Shown one piece after another: positions 7,388-17,814 of a stretch of DNA of 64,000 nt. A program made the position numbers and the translations under genes. Numbering within the stretch: position 1 is the stretch's first letter; every line of letters begins with the position of its first letter. The notes beneath the pieces were generated by a model. The model worked only from the letters and a program-made list of their open reading frames with translations. It made no database searches and had not been told where the DNA came from. The DNA is from Litchfieldia sinesaloumensis (GTDB lineage: Bacteria > Bacillota > Bacilli > Bacillales > Bacillaceae_L). The DNA lies in contig NZ_LT732529.1 in the NCBI RefSeq assembly GCF_900156865.1, positions 823,056-887,055 of the forward strand, in the 5' to 3' direction.

Positions 7388-8602
7388 ATGCTTAAGAAAA
7401 TTATTAAATCATATGACTATACGTTAGTACTTGCAGTTTTTCTTTTATGTTCATTTGGACTTGTTATGGTCTATAGTGCAAGCATGGTCATTGCCTCAGC
7501 CCCTAAGTTTGGAGAAAATCCATCCTTCTTTTTTGACAGACAAAAAATGGCCTTACTCGTAGGTTCAGTTGCGCTATTTGTCACGATGATCATACCTTAT
7601 AAAATCTATGCATCTAAAAAAATTCTACTGTTTATTGTTCTGGGTTCAGTAGCAATGCTTTTATTAGTTTTTGTTGTTGGTCACACAGCAAATAATGCGC
7701 AGAGTTGGATAATGGTTGGAGCCAGGGGTATACAGCCCTCTGAATTTACCAAGTTAAGTGTGATAATATACCTCGCGGCTGTTTATTCTAAGAAACAAGC
7801 ATATATCAACCAGTTTGGAATAGCGGTGATGCCGCCTATTATCTTCACTCTTGTTATATGTATGACAGTCGCCATCCAACCGGACTATGGAACAGCCTTT
7901 ATCATTGGATTAATCGCCTTATCAATCATTTTATGTTCTGGCATGGGGCTAAAAAGTATAGGGAAACTCATCCTACTTGGTCTTGTTACAGCTGTACTTT
8001 TATCACCAATCTTATATATATTATCTGATGGAATCATATCTGAGGGTAGAATGGGACGTTTTTTAGGGTATATGAATCCATTCGAAGATGAAAAAAATGG
8101 TTATCAGCTTGTAAATTCCTATATTGCCTTAGGAGCTGGAGGTTGGACAGGCCTTGGTTTGGGGCAAAGTATTCAAAAGTTTAACTACCTTCCAGAAGCC
8201 CATACGGATTTTATTATGGCAGTAATTGCTGAAGAATTAGGTTTATTTGGAGTCATGTTTGTATTATTATTATTAGCATATGTTGTTTTTCGAGGATTCC
8301 AAATTGCAAGAAAATGTACTGATCCATTTGGTAGTTTACTAGCAATAGGCATTTCTTCCATGATAGCGATTCAAACCTTTATTAACTTGGGAGGTTTGAC
8401 AGGATTAATTCCAATCACTGGGGTTACATTGCCTTTTATTAGTTACGGTGGTTCATCACTACTGTTATTGATGGCATCTATGGGAATTCTAATCAATGTT
8501 TCCATGTTTACCAACTATCAATCAACATATCGTACTAAAGAAAAGAAACCGGTAAATCAACCGGCTCGCACGTATCCAAAAAACTATGTCTCTTATAGAT
8601 AA
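7388..8602 (+). CDS. ftsW: Divisome SEDS peptidoglycan polymerase FtsW
   Basis: A 404-residue SEDS-family membrane protein with about ten predicted helices. Family signatures include 'LVMVYSAS' near the N-terminus, 'RGIQPSEFTKLSVI', 'QPDYGTAF' and the C-terminal 'ITGVTLPFISYGGSSLLLLM'. FtsW polymerises lipid II at the septum together with a class B PBP. Placement between ylaN and pycA is the ftsW position in B. subtilis. That distinguishes it from the sporulation paralogue SpoVE at 53246. The basic tail is cytoplasmic. Confidence 0.93.
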   Translation: MLKKIIKSYDYTLVLAVFLLCSFGLVMVYSASMVIASAPKFGENPSFFFDRQKMALLVGSVALFVTMIIPYKIYASKKILLFIVLGSVAMLLLVFVVGHTANNAQSWIMVGARGIQPSEFTKLSVIIYLAAVYSKKQAYINQFGIAVMPPIIFTLVICMTVAIQPDYGTAFIIGLIALSIILCSGMGLKSIGKLILLGLVTAVLLSPILYILSDGIISEGRMGRFLGYMNPFEDEKNGYQLVNSYIALGAGGWTGLGLGQSIQKFNYLPEAHTDFIMAVIAEELGLFGVMFVLLLLAYVVFRGFQIARKCTDPFGSLLAIGISSMIAIQTFINLGGLTGLIPITGVTLPFISYGGSSLLLLMASMGILINVSMFTNYQSTYRTKEKKPVNQPARTYPKNYVSYR

Positions 8603-8665
8603 TCTTTTATCTATATGTTGATTATATAACTTTTCAAATGTTTATTTTATTAAAGGAGGATTTTT

Positions 8666-11600
8666 ATGGAGAGACGCATCAAGAAAGTACTAGTTGCCAA
8701 TCGAGGGGAAATCGCAATCCGTGTTTTTAGGGCTTGTACGGAGTTACATATTCGTACTGTTGCAATATATTCTAAAGAAGATGCAGGATCTTACCATCGT
8801 TATAAAGCGGATGAGGCTTATTTGGTTGGTGAGGGTAAAAAACCAATAGATGCATATTTAGATATTGAAGGAATTATTGAAATTGCAAAAGAAAATGAAG
8901 TAGATGCCATTCACCCAGGTTATGGATTTTTATCCGAAAATATTGATTTTGCTAGAAGATGTGAAGAAGAGAATATTATTTTCATTGGACCAAAATCTTC
9001 GCACCTAGATATGTTTGGAGATAAAGTAAAAGCGAGACACCAAGCAGTAAAAGCTGAGATACCTGTTATTCCAGGTAGTGATGGGCCTTTAAAAAGCTTA
9101 GAAGAGGCAGTTACTTTTGGTGAGAAACACGGTTATCCTGTGATTATTAAGGCTTCACTTGGTGGGGGCGGTCGTGGAATGCGTATTGTCCGCAGCAAGG
9201 CTGGTTTAAAAGAATCGTATGAACGAGCTAAATCAGAAGCTAAGGCTGCTTTTGGTAGTGATGAAGTTTATATTGAGAAATTAATTGAAAATCCAAAACA
9301 TATAGAAGTACAAATTATCGGTGATAGTCATGGTAATACTGTTCATCTATATGAACGTGATTGTTCTGTTCAAAGACGTCATCAAAAGGTAGTTGAAGTT
9401 GCGCCGAGTGTTTCTTTATCTGAGCAATTGCGTCAGGACATTTGTGATGCTGCCGTAAAGTTAATGGAAAATGTAAACTATGTGAATGCAGGAACAGTTG
9501 AATTTCTAGTAGCAAATAATGAGTTCTACTTTATTGAGGTTAACCCACGGGTTCAAGTAGAACATACAATTACCGAAATGATTACCGGTATTGACATCGT
9601 GCAAACACAAATTCAGGTTGCTGAAGGACATTCATTACACAGTAATGAAATTGGTATTCCAGCACAGGAAGATATTATTACTCATGGGTTTGCTATTCAA
9701 TCTCGGGTAACTACTGAAGATCCTTTGAATAATTTTATGCCTGATACAGGAAAAATCACTGTATATAGAAGTGGTGGTGGATTTGGTGTTCGTCTTGACG
9801 CAGGTAACGGATTCCAGGGTGCAGTCATTACACCATATTATGATTCACTATTAGTTAAGTTATCAACACATGCTTTAACCTTTGAACATGCTGCATCCAA
9901 AATGGTCAGAAACTTGAAGGAATTCAGAATCCGCGGAATTAAAACAAATATACCATTCTTAGAAAATGTAGTTAAACATGAGAATTTTCTATCAGGAGAA
10001 TATGATACATCCTTTATTGATTCATCACCGGAACTGTTTATCTTTCCTAAACCAAAGGATCGCGGTACAAAAATGCTTTCCTATATTGGGACAGTAACAG
10101 TGAATGGTTTTCCTGGAGTCGAAAAGAAAAGAAAACCAGTTTTCGATAAACCGTATTTACCTAAAGTAAGACATGTTGAACCAGTCCCGGCAGGTACCAA
10201 ACAAATTTTAGATCAACATGGTCCAGAAGGGGTTATGAATTGGGTAAAAGAACAAAAGCAAGTTCTCTTTACTGATACAACTTATCGTGATGCTCACCAA
10301 TCACTTCTTGCAACGAGAATTAGGTCTACAGATATCACACATATCGCAGATCCAACTGCTAGATTATTACCAGAGTTGTTCTCGCTAGAAATGTGGGGTG
10401 GGGCTACATTTGACGTAGCATATCGATTCTTAAACGAAGACCCATGGGAGCGTCTTGCTACCTTACGTAAGCAGGCTCCAAATATTTTATTCCAAATGCT
10501 GCTACGTGCATCGAATGCAGTAGGGTATAAAAACTACCCGGACAATCTAATTCGTGAGTTTGTAAAAGAATCAGCGGACTCCGGAATTGATGTTTTCCGT
10601 ATCTTTGACAGCTTAAACTGGGTAAAAGGAATGACTTTAGCGATTGACTCTGTACGTAATAGTGGAAAAATCGCTGAGGCTGCTATCTGTTATACAGGTG
10701 ATATTAGTGATCCAACTCGTTCCAAGTATGATTTGCAGTATTACAAGGATTTAGCGAAAGAGCTTGAACAATCAGGAGCGCATATGCTAGGGATTAAAGA
10801 CATGGCTGGATTACTTAAACCACAAGCAGCATATGAGTTAATTTCTTCACTAAAAGAAACAGTATCGATTCCAATTCACCTACACACACACGATACGAGT
10901 GGTAATGGTTTATACACATATGCAAGAGCAATTGAAGCGGGTGTGGATATTGTCGATGTAGCAGTTAGTTCGATGGCAGGCTTAACATCCCAACCAAGTG
11001 CAAACTCTTTATTATATGCACTAGAAGGTACCGATAGAAAACCTGATCTTTCTGTTACTGCGTATGAAGAAATTGCGCGTTACTGGGAAGGTATTCGTAA
11101 ATATTATCAAGATTTCGAAAGTGGAATGACTTCACCACATACGGAAGTCTATCAGCATGAAATGCCTGGTGGACAATATAGTAACCTTCAACAACAGGCT
11201 AAGGGAGTTGGACTAGGTTCTAGATGGGAAGAAGTAAAAGAAATGTATCGGCGTGTAAATGAGATGTTTGGTGACATCGTTAAGGTAACACCTTCTTCTA
11301 AAGTTGTAGGAGACATGGCGCTTTACATGGTTCAAAATAATTTAACTGAAGATGACATCTATGAAAGAGGAGACAGTCTGGATTTCCCTGACTCTGTTGT
11401 TGAGTTATTTGAAGGCTACCTAGGCCAACCACATGGTGGATTCCCTAGAGAACTTCAACGCATCATTCTAAAGGGACGTGAACCTATTACAGTTCGCCCT
11501 GGCGAATTACTTGAATCTGTTAATTTCAGTGAGATTAAAGAGACGCTAGCCCATAGTTTAAATCGTGAAGTGACAAATAAGGAAATGGTTTCTTACGCAT

Positions 11601-12106
11601 TGTATCCAAAAGTGTTCATGGATTATCAAAAAATGTTTGAGCAATTTGGGGATATTTCAGTATTAGATACACCAACCTTCCATTATGGCATGAGACTTGG
11701 TGAAGAAATCGAAGTAGAAATTGAGCAAGGAAAAACATTGATTGTTAAACTTGTATCAGTTGGTGAAGCACAGGCTGATGGCACACGAGTAGTTTACTTT
11801 GAACTAAATGGACAGCCTCGTGAAGTAATCGTTAAAGATGCCAATATCAAGTCTACTGTTGCCGCGAAATTAAAAGCAGACCGCGATAACGAAAACCATA
11901 TTGGTGCAACAATGCCAGGTACTGTTATAAAAGTATTAATTGAAAAAGGTGATAAAGTGAACAAAGGGGACCATCTCATGATTACAGAAGCAATGAAGAT
12001 GGAAACGACAGTTCAAGCACCTTTCACAGGCGTAGTAAAGGATATTCACGTGGCAAATGGTGAAGCTATCCAAACAGGCGACCTATTACTCGAATTAACT
12101 AAATAA
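8666..12106 (+). CDS. pycA: Pyruvate carboxylase
   Basis: A 1146-residue multidomain enzyme that makes oxaloacetate from pyruvate, bicarbonate and ATP. The N-terminal biotin carboxylase domain (about 1-450) has the glycine-rich GGGGRGM loop and the ERDCSVQRRHQK motif. The carboxyltransferase domain (about 530-800) begins 'FTDTTYRDAHQSLLATR'. The biotin carrier domain ends the protein, with biotinyl-lysine K1111 in EAMKME. The ribosome binding site AAAGGAGG precedes ATG 8666. It is a single cistron with its own terminator, and the length is typical. Confidence 0.98.
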   Translation: MERRIKKVLVANRGEIAIRVFRACTELHIRTVAIYSKEDAGSYHRYKADEAYLVGEGKKPIDAYLDIEGIIEIAKENEVDAIHPGYGFLSENIDFARRCEEENIIFIGPKSSHLDMFGDKVKARHQAVKAEIPVIPGSDGPLKSLEEAVTFGEKHGYPVIIKASLGGGGRGMRIVRSKAGLKESYERAKSEAKAAFGSDEVYIEKLIENPKHIEVQIIGDSHGNTVHLYERDCSVQRRHQKVVEVAPSVSLSEQLRQDICDAAVKLMENVNYVNAGTVEFLVANNEFYFIEVNPRVQVEHTITEMITGIDIVQTQIQVAEGHSLHSNEIGIPAQEDIITHGFAIQSRVTTEDPLNNFMPDTGKITVYRSGGGFGVRLDAGNGFQGAVITPYYDSLLVKLSTHALTFEHAASKMVRNLKEFRIRGIKTNIPFLENVVKHENFLSGEYDTSFIDSSPELFIFPKPKDRGTKMLSYIGTVTVNGFPGVEKKRKPVFDKPYLPKVRHVEPVPAGTKQILDQHGPEGVMNWVKEQKQVLFTDTTYRDAHQSLLATRIRSTDITHIADPTARLLPELFSLEMWGGATFDVAYRFLNEDPWERLATLRKQAPNILFQMLLRASNAVGYKNYPDNLIREFVKESADSGIDVFRIFDSLNWVKGMTLAIDSVRNSGKIAEAAICYTGDISDPTRSKYDLQYYKDLAKELEQSGAHMLGIKDMAGLLKPQAAYELISSLKETVSIPIHLHTHDTSGNGLYTYARAIEAGVDIVDVAVSSMAGLTSQPSANSLLYALEGTDRKPDLSVTAYEEIARYWEGIRKYYQDFESGMTSPHTEVYQHEMPGGQYSNLQQQAKGVGLGSRWEEVKEMYRRVNEMFGDIVKVTPSSKVVGDMALYMVQNNLTEDDIYERGDSLDFPDSVVELFEGYLGQPHGGFPRELQRIILKGREPITVRPGELLESVNFSEIKETLAHSLNREVTNKEMVSYALYPKVFMDYQKMFEQFGDISVLDTPTFHYGMRLGEEIEVEIEQGKTLIVKLVSVGEAQADGTRVVYFELNGQPREVIVKDANIKSTVAAKLKADRDNENHIGATMPGTVIKVLIEKGDKVNKGDHLMITEAMKMETTVQAPFTGVVKDIHVANGEAIQTGDLLLELTK

Positions 12107-12111
12107 TGAAC

Positions 12112-12146
12112 ATAGCCCCAGGAATCGGCTTGGGGCTATTTTTTTT
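12112..12146 (+). terminator. Terminator of pycA
   Basis: ATAGCCCCA and TGGGGCTAT form a 9-bp stem with a 10-base loop, followed by eight T. It lies five bases after the pycA stop. Confidence 0.92.
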
Positions 12147-12150
12147 CATA

Positions 12151-12176
12151 AAAAAATCCGCGAGATTCCTCGCGGA
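12151..12176 (-). terminator. Terminator of ctaA
   Basis: TCCGCGAG and CTCGCGGA (12157-12176) pair around ATTC. On the minus strand this is followed by a run of T (complement of the A-run 12150-12156). It sits back to back with the pycA terminator. Confidence 0.88.
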
Positions 12177-12184
12177 CTTTAGTC

Positions 12185-13150
12185 TTATTGTACAGTAATT
12201 GATGGTTTAGAATTAATCGTTTCTTCAGTGTCTGAATTCAAGGCTATTTCATTTTTCTTACTTCTAGAAGAGAGAAGAATAAAGTAACTAAAAACGCCAA
12301 ACAGACATGCAATAAATAAAGCGTGTGCAAGTGAGATAAATAAATTTAGTCTCGTAAAGACAACTACTGCACCTGAAATCACTTGAAGTGTGGCTAGACA
12401 AAGTGCAATCAACCAGCCATGAAAGAGAACCTTTTGGTGTTTGTAATGTTTGATTATTAGTACAGCGATCCAAATGACCCAAATAACTAATAGTCCTGCT
12501 AGCATTCTGTGTCCCATTTGAACCCATTCGTGTATTTGAGTAGGAAAGCTGATGTTGTTATACGTACATACTGGCCAATCAGGGCAAGCAAGTGATGCAC
12601 CTATATGTCGTACCAATGCCCCGGAATATACAACAACTAGACTATATGTTGTTAGTGCGTAAAAATGCTTTCGTAACTTTAAATCTATTACAAGGGAGTC
12701 CGCATCAAACTTTTTATCAACTTCAAAAATGAGTAAAGTCAACAACAATACAGAAGCAAAGGAGATAAGTGAAATACCAAAATGGAGAGCTAATACTACA
12801 TCCGATTGTCCCCACATAACGGCCGCAGCACCAATCAGTCCTTGTAAAACTAAGAAAAAGAATGATATAAAAGCTAAGAACTTCGTTTCGCGAATATGGC
12901 CGATTGCTTTCCAGGCCCAAACAGATAACACTAGGACTAAAATTCCGACCACTCCGGAAACAACTCTATGGCTAAGTTCAATAACTAACTCAAACGTTAT
13001 TTCTTCAGGAATTAATTGCCCATGACAAAGTGGCCAAGAATCTCCACAACCCTCACCTGATTCAGTTTTTGTTACTAATGCACCACCGATTAACACAAAT
13101 AGCATACCGATCGTTGTTAAGACCGATAACCATTTTAATGAACGGCTCAA
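12185..13150 (-). CDS. ctaA: Heme A synthase (COX15/CtaA)
   Basis: A 321-residue integral membrane protein with about eight helices. It has the family's conserved histidines and the extracellular cysteine pairs '[11 protein letters not shown]' and '[11 protein letters not shown]', typical of type 1 Firmicute CtaA. CtaA oxidises the methyl group of heme O to a formyl group, giving heme A for the aa3 oxidase. It starts with TTG 13150 after AAGGTGAT. It is divergent from ctaB across a long regulatory region, as in B. subtilis. Confidence 0.96.
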   Translation of the reverse strand: MSRSLKWLSVLTTIGMLFVLIGGALVTKTESGEGCGDSWPLCHGQLIPEEITFELVIELSHRVVSGVVGILVLVLSVWAWKAIGHIRETKFLAFISFFFLVLQGLIGAAAVMWGQSDVVLALHFGISLISFASVLLLTLLIFEVDKKFDADSLVIDLKLRKHFYALTTYSLVVVYSGALVRHIGASLACPDWPVCTYNNISFPTQIHEWVQMGHRMLAGLLVIWVIWIAVLIIKHYKHQKVLFHGWLIALCLATLQVISGAVVVFTRLNLFISLAHALFIACLFGVFSYFILLSSRSKKNEIALNSDTEETINSKPSITVQ

Positions 13151-13394
13151 AAAATCACCTTCTTACTTTAATAAAACCAACATGGTTCTTACATTCTATT
13201 ATTTAACTCTATTTCTACGTTATTCATCTTATCTAATTGACAGATAAAATTCAAAAGAATACTCTTATCGATATTACACAATTTACGAATTCTTTACAAC
13301 CCACCAGAACTTGAAAAAAATTTTATTATTGTAGTAAAAAAGGTTGAATATTACGAGGGAGTTTGCTAGAAATAGATAGGAGGAATTATTAAAT

Positions 13395-13457
13395 TTCGAC
13401 AAGAACTAAAAAACTCTAAGTTTACACTATTATTATAGTGCAAATAGTAATTATAAT
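13395..13457. promoter_or_regulatory. Spo0A-type box and palindrome between ctaA and ctaB
   Basis: TTCGACA (13395-13401) is a perfect Spo0A core read on the minus strand. It shares the 12-mer TTTCGACAAGAA with the ftsW promoter region. A 6-bp palindrome, CACTAT/ATAGTG (13425-13440), and a TATAAT (13452-13457) follow. No convincing -35/-10 pair for ctaB could be fixed here, so the exact promoter remains open. Confidence 0.4.
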
Positions 13458-13480
13458 GCGGGTTCATCGCCACACTAAGG

Positions 13481-13520
13481 TCACAAAAAAGTCATAAATT
13501 CTTAACGAAATGTTCACAAA
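13481..13520. promoter_or_regulatory. Possible ResD-type sites upstream of ctaB
   Basis: GTTCACAAA (13512-13520) is the complement of TTTGTGAAC, one base from the ResD consensus TTTGTGAAT. A second CACAAAAAA lies about 30 bases upstream near 13483. ResD activates ctaA and cta genes in B. subtilis, so location fits, but the motif is short and A-rich. Confidence 0.35.
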
Positions 13521-13635
13521 AAAAGTAAAAAGTGTGATTTAATATACAGAAAGGGTATTTTTTAATATAATTTATAATATCCACAATATAATAATCTTGG
13601 ATTTGTTTATTGCACGCATTTACATACTAGTTACT

Positions 13636-13649
13636 CGAAAACGCTTTAT
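13636..13649 (+). promoter_or_regulatory. Candidate cre (CcpA) site upstream of ctaB
   Basis: CGAAAACGCTTTAT matches the strong cre form TGAAAACGCTTTCA at 11 of 14 positions, including the central AAAACGCTTT. The ctaBCDEF genes are catabolite-repressed in B. subtilis. It lies about 145 bases before the ctaB start. Confidence 0.5.
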
Positions 13650-13793
13650 CTCTTTGAATTGCGTTTTTTATTACTGAATATAGTACAAGATGATTATATG
13701 AAAACAATTACAAGTAACGAGGCTGATTAGATTGCTGTAAGAAATACAATGCGAAATTTTGTAAGATCGTTAATTATATAAGGAGGCTTCACG

Positions 13794-14732
13794 ATGACAA
13801 CTACAAGGTCTGTACTTGGTACAGATGACAAAATTCAAAATGGAGAAATTCGTGACCAGGAATATAGAACCACTGCCTTTAAGGAATTTCTTTCCCTCAT
13901 TAAAATTGGGATTGTGAACTCTAACCTAATTACTGCATTTACTGGTTTATGGCTCGCACTGTTTTTCACCGGTAAAAGCTTTATAGGTGAAATAGACATT
14001 GTCTTATATACGCTACTTGGTTCGGCGCTAGTTATTGCTGGTTCCTGTGCGATTAATAACTATTATGATAGGGATATTGATCATGTGATGGAACGCACTA
14101 AAGTGCGTCCAACTGTAACAGGTAGAATAAATCCAAATTATGTTTTAGGAATGGGCTTATTACTAATACTAATAGGAACTGGATTTCTACTTCTAACTAC
14201 TGTAACTGCTGCAGTGATTGGTTTAATAGGTGTTTTCTCTTACATTTTTTTGTATACAATGTGGTCAAAACGCAGATATACCATCAATACAGTTATTGGG
14301 AGTATATCAGGAGCAGTACCGCCACTTATTGGATGGGCAGCAATTGACCCTAATCTACACATACTAGCGTGGCTTTTATTCCTAATTATGTTTATCTGGC
14401 AGCCACCACACTTTTTAGCACTTGCTATGAGGCGAGTAGAAGAGTATCGTGAGGCGGGAGTTCCGATGCTACCAGTTGTTCACGGTTTTGCAATGACAAA
14501 AAGACAAATCATGATTTGGATTATTTGTTTGCTACCACTTCCGTTTTATATGTTTTCATTAGGTGGCCTATTTGTTACAATCGCAACGCTCCTAAATATC
14601 GGATGGTTAGTCCTTGGAATTAGGGGATATAAAATGAAAGATGATATCAAATGGGCAAAACAAATGTTTGTTTACTCACTTAATTATTTAACGATTATGT
14701 TTGTATCCATGATAATCGTTACCTTACTATAA
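13794..14732 (+). CDS. ctaB: Protoheme IX farnesyltransferase (heme O synthase)
   Basis: A 312-residue polytopic membrane prenyltransferase of the UbiA superfamily. The first aspartate-rich motif is [19 protein letters not shown], and the second region has '[28 protein letters not shown]'. It adds farnesyl to protoheme to give heme O, the substrate of CtaA. It starts at ATG 13794 behind AAGGAGG. It heads the ctaBCDEF cluster, transcribed away from ctaA. Confidence 0.96.
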   Translation: MTTTRSVLGTDDKIQNGEIRDQEYRTTAFKEFLSLIKIGIVNSNLITAFTGLWLALFFTGKSFIGEIDIVLYTLLGSALVIAGSCAINNYYDRDIDHVMERTKVRPTVTGRINPNYVLGMGLLLILIGTGFLLLTTVTAAVIGLIGVFSYIFLYTMWSKRRYTINTVIGSISGAVPPLIGWAAIDPNLHILAWLLFLIMFIWQPPHFLALAMRRVEEYREAGVPMLPVVHGFAMTKRQIMIWIICLLPLPFYMFSLGGLFVTIATLLNIGWLVLGIRGYKMKDDIKWAKQMFVYSLNYLTIMFVSMIIVTLL

Positions 14733-14838
14733 GTGAGTTTCAAAATATAAATAATTCTTCTTCCTTAAAGTAGAAGGATTTAATATCTTTATCAAAAAGA
14801 TAGTACAAATTATATTGAAAGAGGGGTTTGATCAAGCT

Positions 14839-15906
14839 ATGAAAAAATGGCTACCAAAAGTGCGCGTGTTCACATTATTTAGTTTCATGGCGCTACTGTT
14901 AGCAGGGTGTGGGGAACCATTTGTTTCGGCACTTCGCCCAGCAGGGGAAGTTGCTAAAATGCAATACGATTTAATGATTCTAGCAACATTAATCATGGTA
15001 ATCGTTATTGCGGTCGTAACACTTATCTTTGTTATCGCCTTAGTCAAATTCAGACGTAAAAAAGGTGAAGAGAACAAGATTCCTAAACAAGTTGAGGGGA
15101 ATCATACTTTAGAAATTATTTGGACTACTATTCCGATTCTATTGCTTTTGGTTTTAGCAATTCCAACTGTTTCTGCAACATTTAAATTAGCTGATGTGAA
15201 AGCAATGGAACAAGATGAAGATGCTCTTGTTGTCAATGTAACAGCTAATCTTTATTGGTGGGAATTTGAGTACCCAGGTCAGGGCATTGTAACTGCTCAG
15301 GAACTTGTAGTTCCTACAGATGAAAAAGTTTATTTTAACCTAATTGCTTCAGATGTAAAGCACTCTTTTTGGATACCAGCAGTTGGTGGGAAAATGGACA
15401 CAAATACAGATAATGTCAACAAATTCTGGCTAGAGTTTAACTCTGAGAAAACAGAAGAAGCTGGTGGCTTATTTTACGGTAAATGTGCTGAGCTTTGTGG
15501 ACCTTCACATGCTTTAATGGATTTCAAAGTTAAGCCATTACCACGTGCTGAATTTGATCAGTGGGTAGATAAAATGGTTGCTGCAAAAGATGTTGAGCAT
15601 GTACCTGCTAATGATTTAGCAAGAGCGGGAGAAGAGTTATTCACTACAAATGGATGTATTGGTTGTCACGCAATTGATACAGGTGAAAAGCGTCCGACTG
15701 CACCTAGCTTAGCTAACTTTGGTGATCGTTCAAGCATCGCGGGTATTTTAGAATTTGATGAAGAGAATCTTAAAAAATGGTTGAAAGATCCAGAAACAAT
15801 CAAGCCTGGAAACTTAATGACTAATACGTATGACCATAAAGGTTTATCTGATCAAGACTTAGATGCGTTAGCTGAATATCTAATGGGACTTAAAATAGAA
15901 GATTAA
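14839..15906 (+). CDS. ctaC: Cytochrome c oxidase subunit II with fused cytochrome c domain
   Basis: A 355-residue lipoprotein. The signal ends in LLAGC, two membrane helices follow, and then comes the Cu-A cupredoxin domain with CAELCGPSHALM and the aromatic 'YWWEFEYPG'. The C-terminal cytochrome c domain carries the heme site CIGCH. It receives electrons from cytochrome c and passes them to CtaD. I choose ATG 14839: a TTG 24 bases upstream is in frame but precedes the GAGGGG ribosome binding site. The fused cytochrome marks a caa3-type enzyme. Confidence 0.96.
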   Translation: MKKWLPKVRVFTLFSFMALLLAGCGEPFVSALRPAGEVAKMQYDLMILATLIMVIVIAVVTLIFVIALVKFRRKKGEENKIPKQVEGNHTLEIIWTTIPILLLLVLAIPTVSATFKLADVKAMEQDEDALVVNVTANLYWWEFEYPGQGIVTAQELVVPTDEKVYFNLIASDVKHSFWIPAVGGKMDTNTDNVNKFWLEFNSEKTEEAGGLFYGKCAELCGPSHALMDFKVKPLPRAEFDQWVDKMVAAKDVEHVPANDLARAGEELFTTNGCIGCHAIDTGEKRPTAPSLANFGDRSSIAGILEFDEENLKKWLKDPETIKPGNLMTNTYDHKGLSDQDLDALAEYLMGLKIED

Positions 15907-15939
15907 AGATGTGAAATTATAGTATAAGGAGGTCACATT

Positions 15940-17814
15940 GTGAGTACTGTAGCTCAGAAAAAAGGGTTTGGCGCTACTATATGGGATTATTTAACAACCG
16001 TTGACCATAAAAAAATCGCTAAACTTTATCTAATGGCAGGTGGATTTTTCTTCTTACTCGGGGGAATTGAAGCCATGATTATCCGGATTCAGCTTGCTGT
16101 TCCCGATAATAACTTTGTAAGTGCAGGCTTTTTTAACGAACTTTTAACAATGCATGGTACAACAATGATTTTCTTGGCGGCCATGCCGTTATTACTTGGA
16201 TTTATGAACGCAGTCATGCCACTCCAAATTGGCGCGCGTGACGTTGCATTTCCGTTTGTAAATGCTTTAGGTTTCTGGTTATTCTTCTTTGGAGGAGTAT
16301 TTTTAAACTTAAGTTGGTTTTTCGATGGTGCACCAGATGCGGGCTGGACTTCATATGCTTCACTTGCATTGCACTCAGAAGGTCATGGTATCGATTTCTA
16401 TGTACTGGGTCTACAAATTTCAGGTATCGGTACGTTAATTGGAGGTATTAACTTCCTAGTAACGATTATTACAATGAGAGCACCTGGAATGACGTATATG
16501 CGTATGCCATTATTCACTTGGACTACGTTTGTAGCATCTGCATTAATCTTATTCGCATTCCCTCCATTAACTGTTGGGTTATTGCTAATGATGTTTGACC
16601 GTATATTTGGTACAGCTTTCTTCGTCCCATCAATGGGAGGAAACACAATTATTTGGGAGCACTTATTCTGGATCTTCGGTCACCCAGAGGTTTATATCTT
16701 AATTCTCCCTGCTTTCGGGATTTTCTCTGAGATTTTTGCTACATTCTCAAGAAAAAGACTTTTCGGATATTCATCCATGGTATTTGCGACTGTATTAATC
16801 GGTTTCTTAGGTTTCATGGTATGGGCTCACCATATGTTTACTACTGGTTTAGGACCAATTGCTAACGCAATTTTTGCGGTTGCTACAATGGCGATTGCGA
16901 TACCAACGGGTATTAAAATCTTTAACTGGCTCTTTACAATGTGGGGCGGTTCAATGGTATTTCCAACTCCTATGTTATATGCAATTGCATTTATTCCATC
17001 CTTCATCATGGGTGGTGTAACTGGAGTTATGCTAGGTTCTGCACCTGCAGACTATCAGTATCATGATACTTATTTCGTTGTAGCTCACTTCCACTATGTT
17101 ATTGTTGGTGGTGTTGTATTCGCTGTATTAGCGGGGACTCACTACTGGTGGCCAAAAATGTTTGGTAAAATGTTAAACGATACTCTTGGTAAAGTTACTT
17201 TTTGGTTATTCTTAATTGGTTTCCATTTAACATTCTTTATTCAACACTTCCTTGGTCTTATGGGGATGCCACGTCGTGTATTCACATTCTTACCAAACCA
17301 TGGTTGGGAACTTGGAAACGTAATTAGTTCCATTGGTGCTGCATTCATGGCACTTGGTGTTCTGATAATGTTATATAACATTGTTATTACATCGATTAAG
17401 GGAGAAGTTGCTAAAGCTGATGCTTGGGGAGATGGTCGTACACTAGAGTGGGCGATTGCATCACCACCACCAGAATATAACTATAAACAATTACCTTTAG
17501 TACGTGGATTAGATCCACTATGGGTAGAAAAAATGCAAGGTAAGAAAGAAATGACTCCTGCTGAACCACTTGGAGACATTCATATGCCAAATAATTCATT
17601 CTTACCTTTCGTAATTTCTTTAGGATTGTTCGTTGCAGCATTTGGTTTCTTATTCCATCCAGATGGTGTGAGTTGGTCAGTTCCAGTTATGATTATCGGA
17701 GGAATTATCACTTTTGGTGCGATGTTCTTACGTTCAATTATTGATGATCACGGATACCACATTCATAAGGCAGACTTAATGGATGATGATGACAAGAAGG
17801 GGGTTGAGGCATAA
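15940..17814 (+). CDS. ctaD: Cytochrome c oxidase subunit I
   Basis: A 624-residue heme-copper oxidase subunit with about 14 helices. Visible signatures include the Cu-B and tyrosine segment 'GHPEVYILILPAFGI', the 'HHMFTTG' histidine pair and the heme ligand region 'HFHYVIVGG'. It reduces oxygen at the heme a3/Cu-B centre and pumps protons. It starts at GTG 15940 after AAGGAGG. Its TAA overlaps the ctaE start codon by one base, so the two subunits are translationally coupled. Confidence 0.98.
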   Translation: MSTVAQKKGFGATIWDYLTTVDHKKIAKLYLMAGGFFFLLGGIEAMIIRIQLAVPDNNFVSAGFFNELLTMHGTTMIFLAAMPLLLGFMNAVMPLQIGARDVAFPFVNALGFWLFFFGGVFLNLSWFFDGAPDAGWTSYASLALHSEGHGIDFYVLGLQISGIGTLIGGINFLVTIITMRAPGMTYMRMPLFTWTTFVASALILFAFPPLTVGLLLMMFDRIFGTAFFVPSMGGNTIIWEHLFWIFGHPEVYILILPAFGIFSEIFATFSRKRLFGYSSMVFATVLIGFLGFMVWAHHMFTTGLGPIANAIFAVATMAIAIPTGIKIFNWLFTMWGGSMVFPTPMLYAIAFIPSFIMGGVTGVMLGSAPADYQYHDTYFVVAHFHYVIVGGVVFAVLAGTHYWWPKMFGKMLNDTLGKVTFWLFLIGFHLTFFIQHFLGLMGMPRRVFTFLPNHGWELGNVISSIGAAFMALGVLIMLYNIVITSIKGEVAKADAWGDGRTLEWAIASPPPEYNYKQLPLVRGLDPLWVEKMQGKKEMTPAEPLGDIHMPNNSFLPFVISLGLFVAAFGFLFHPDGVSWSVPVMIIGGIITFGAMFLRSIIDDHGYHIHKADLMDDDDKKGVEA

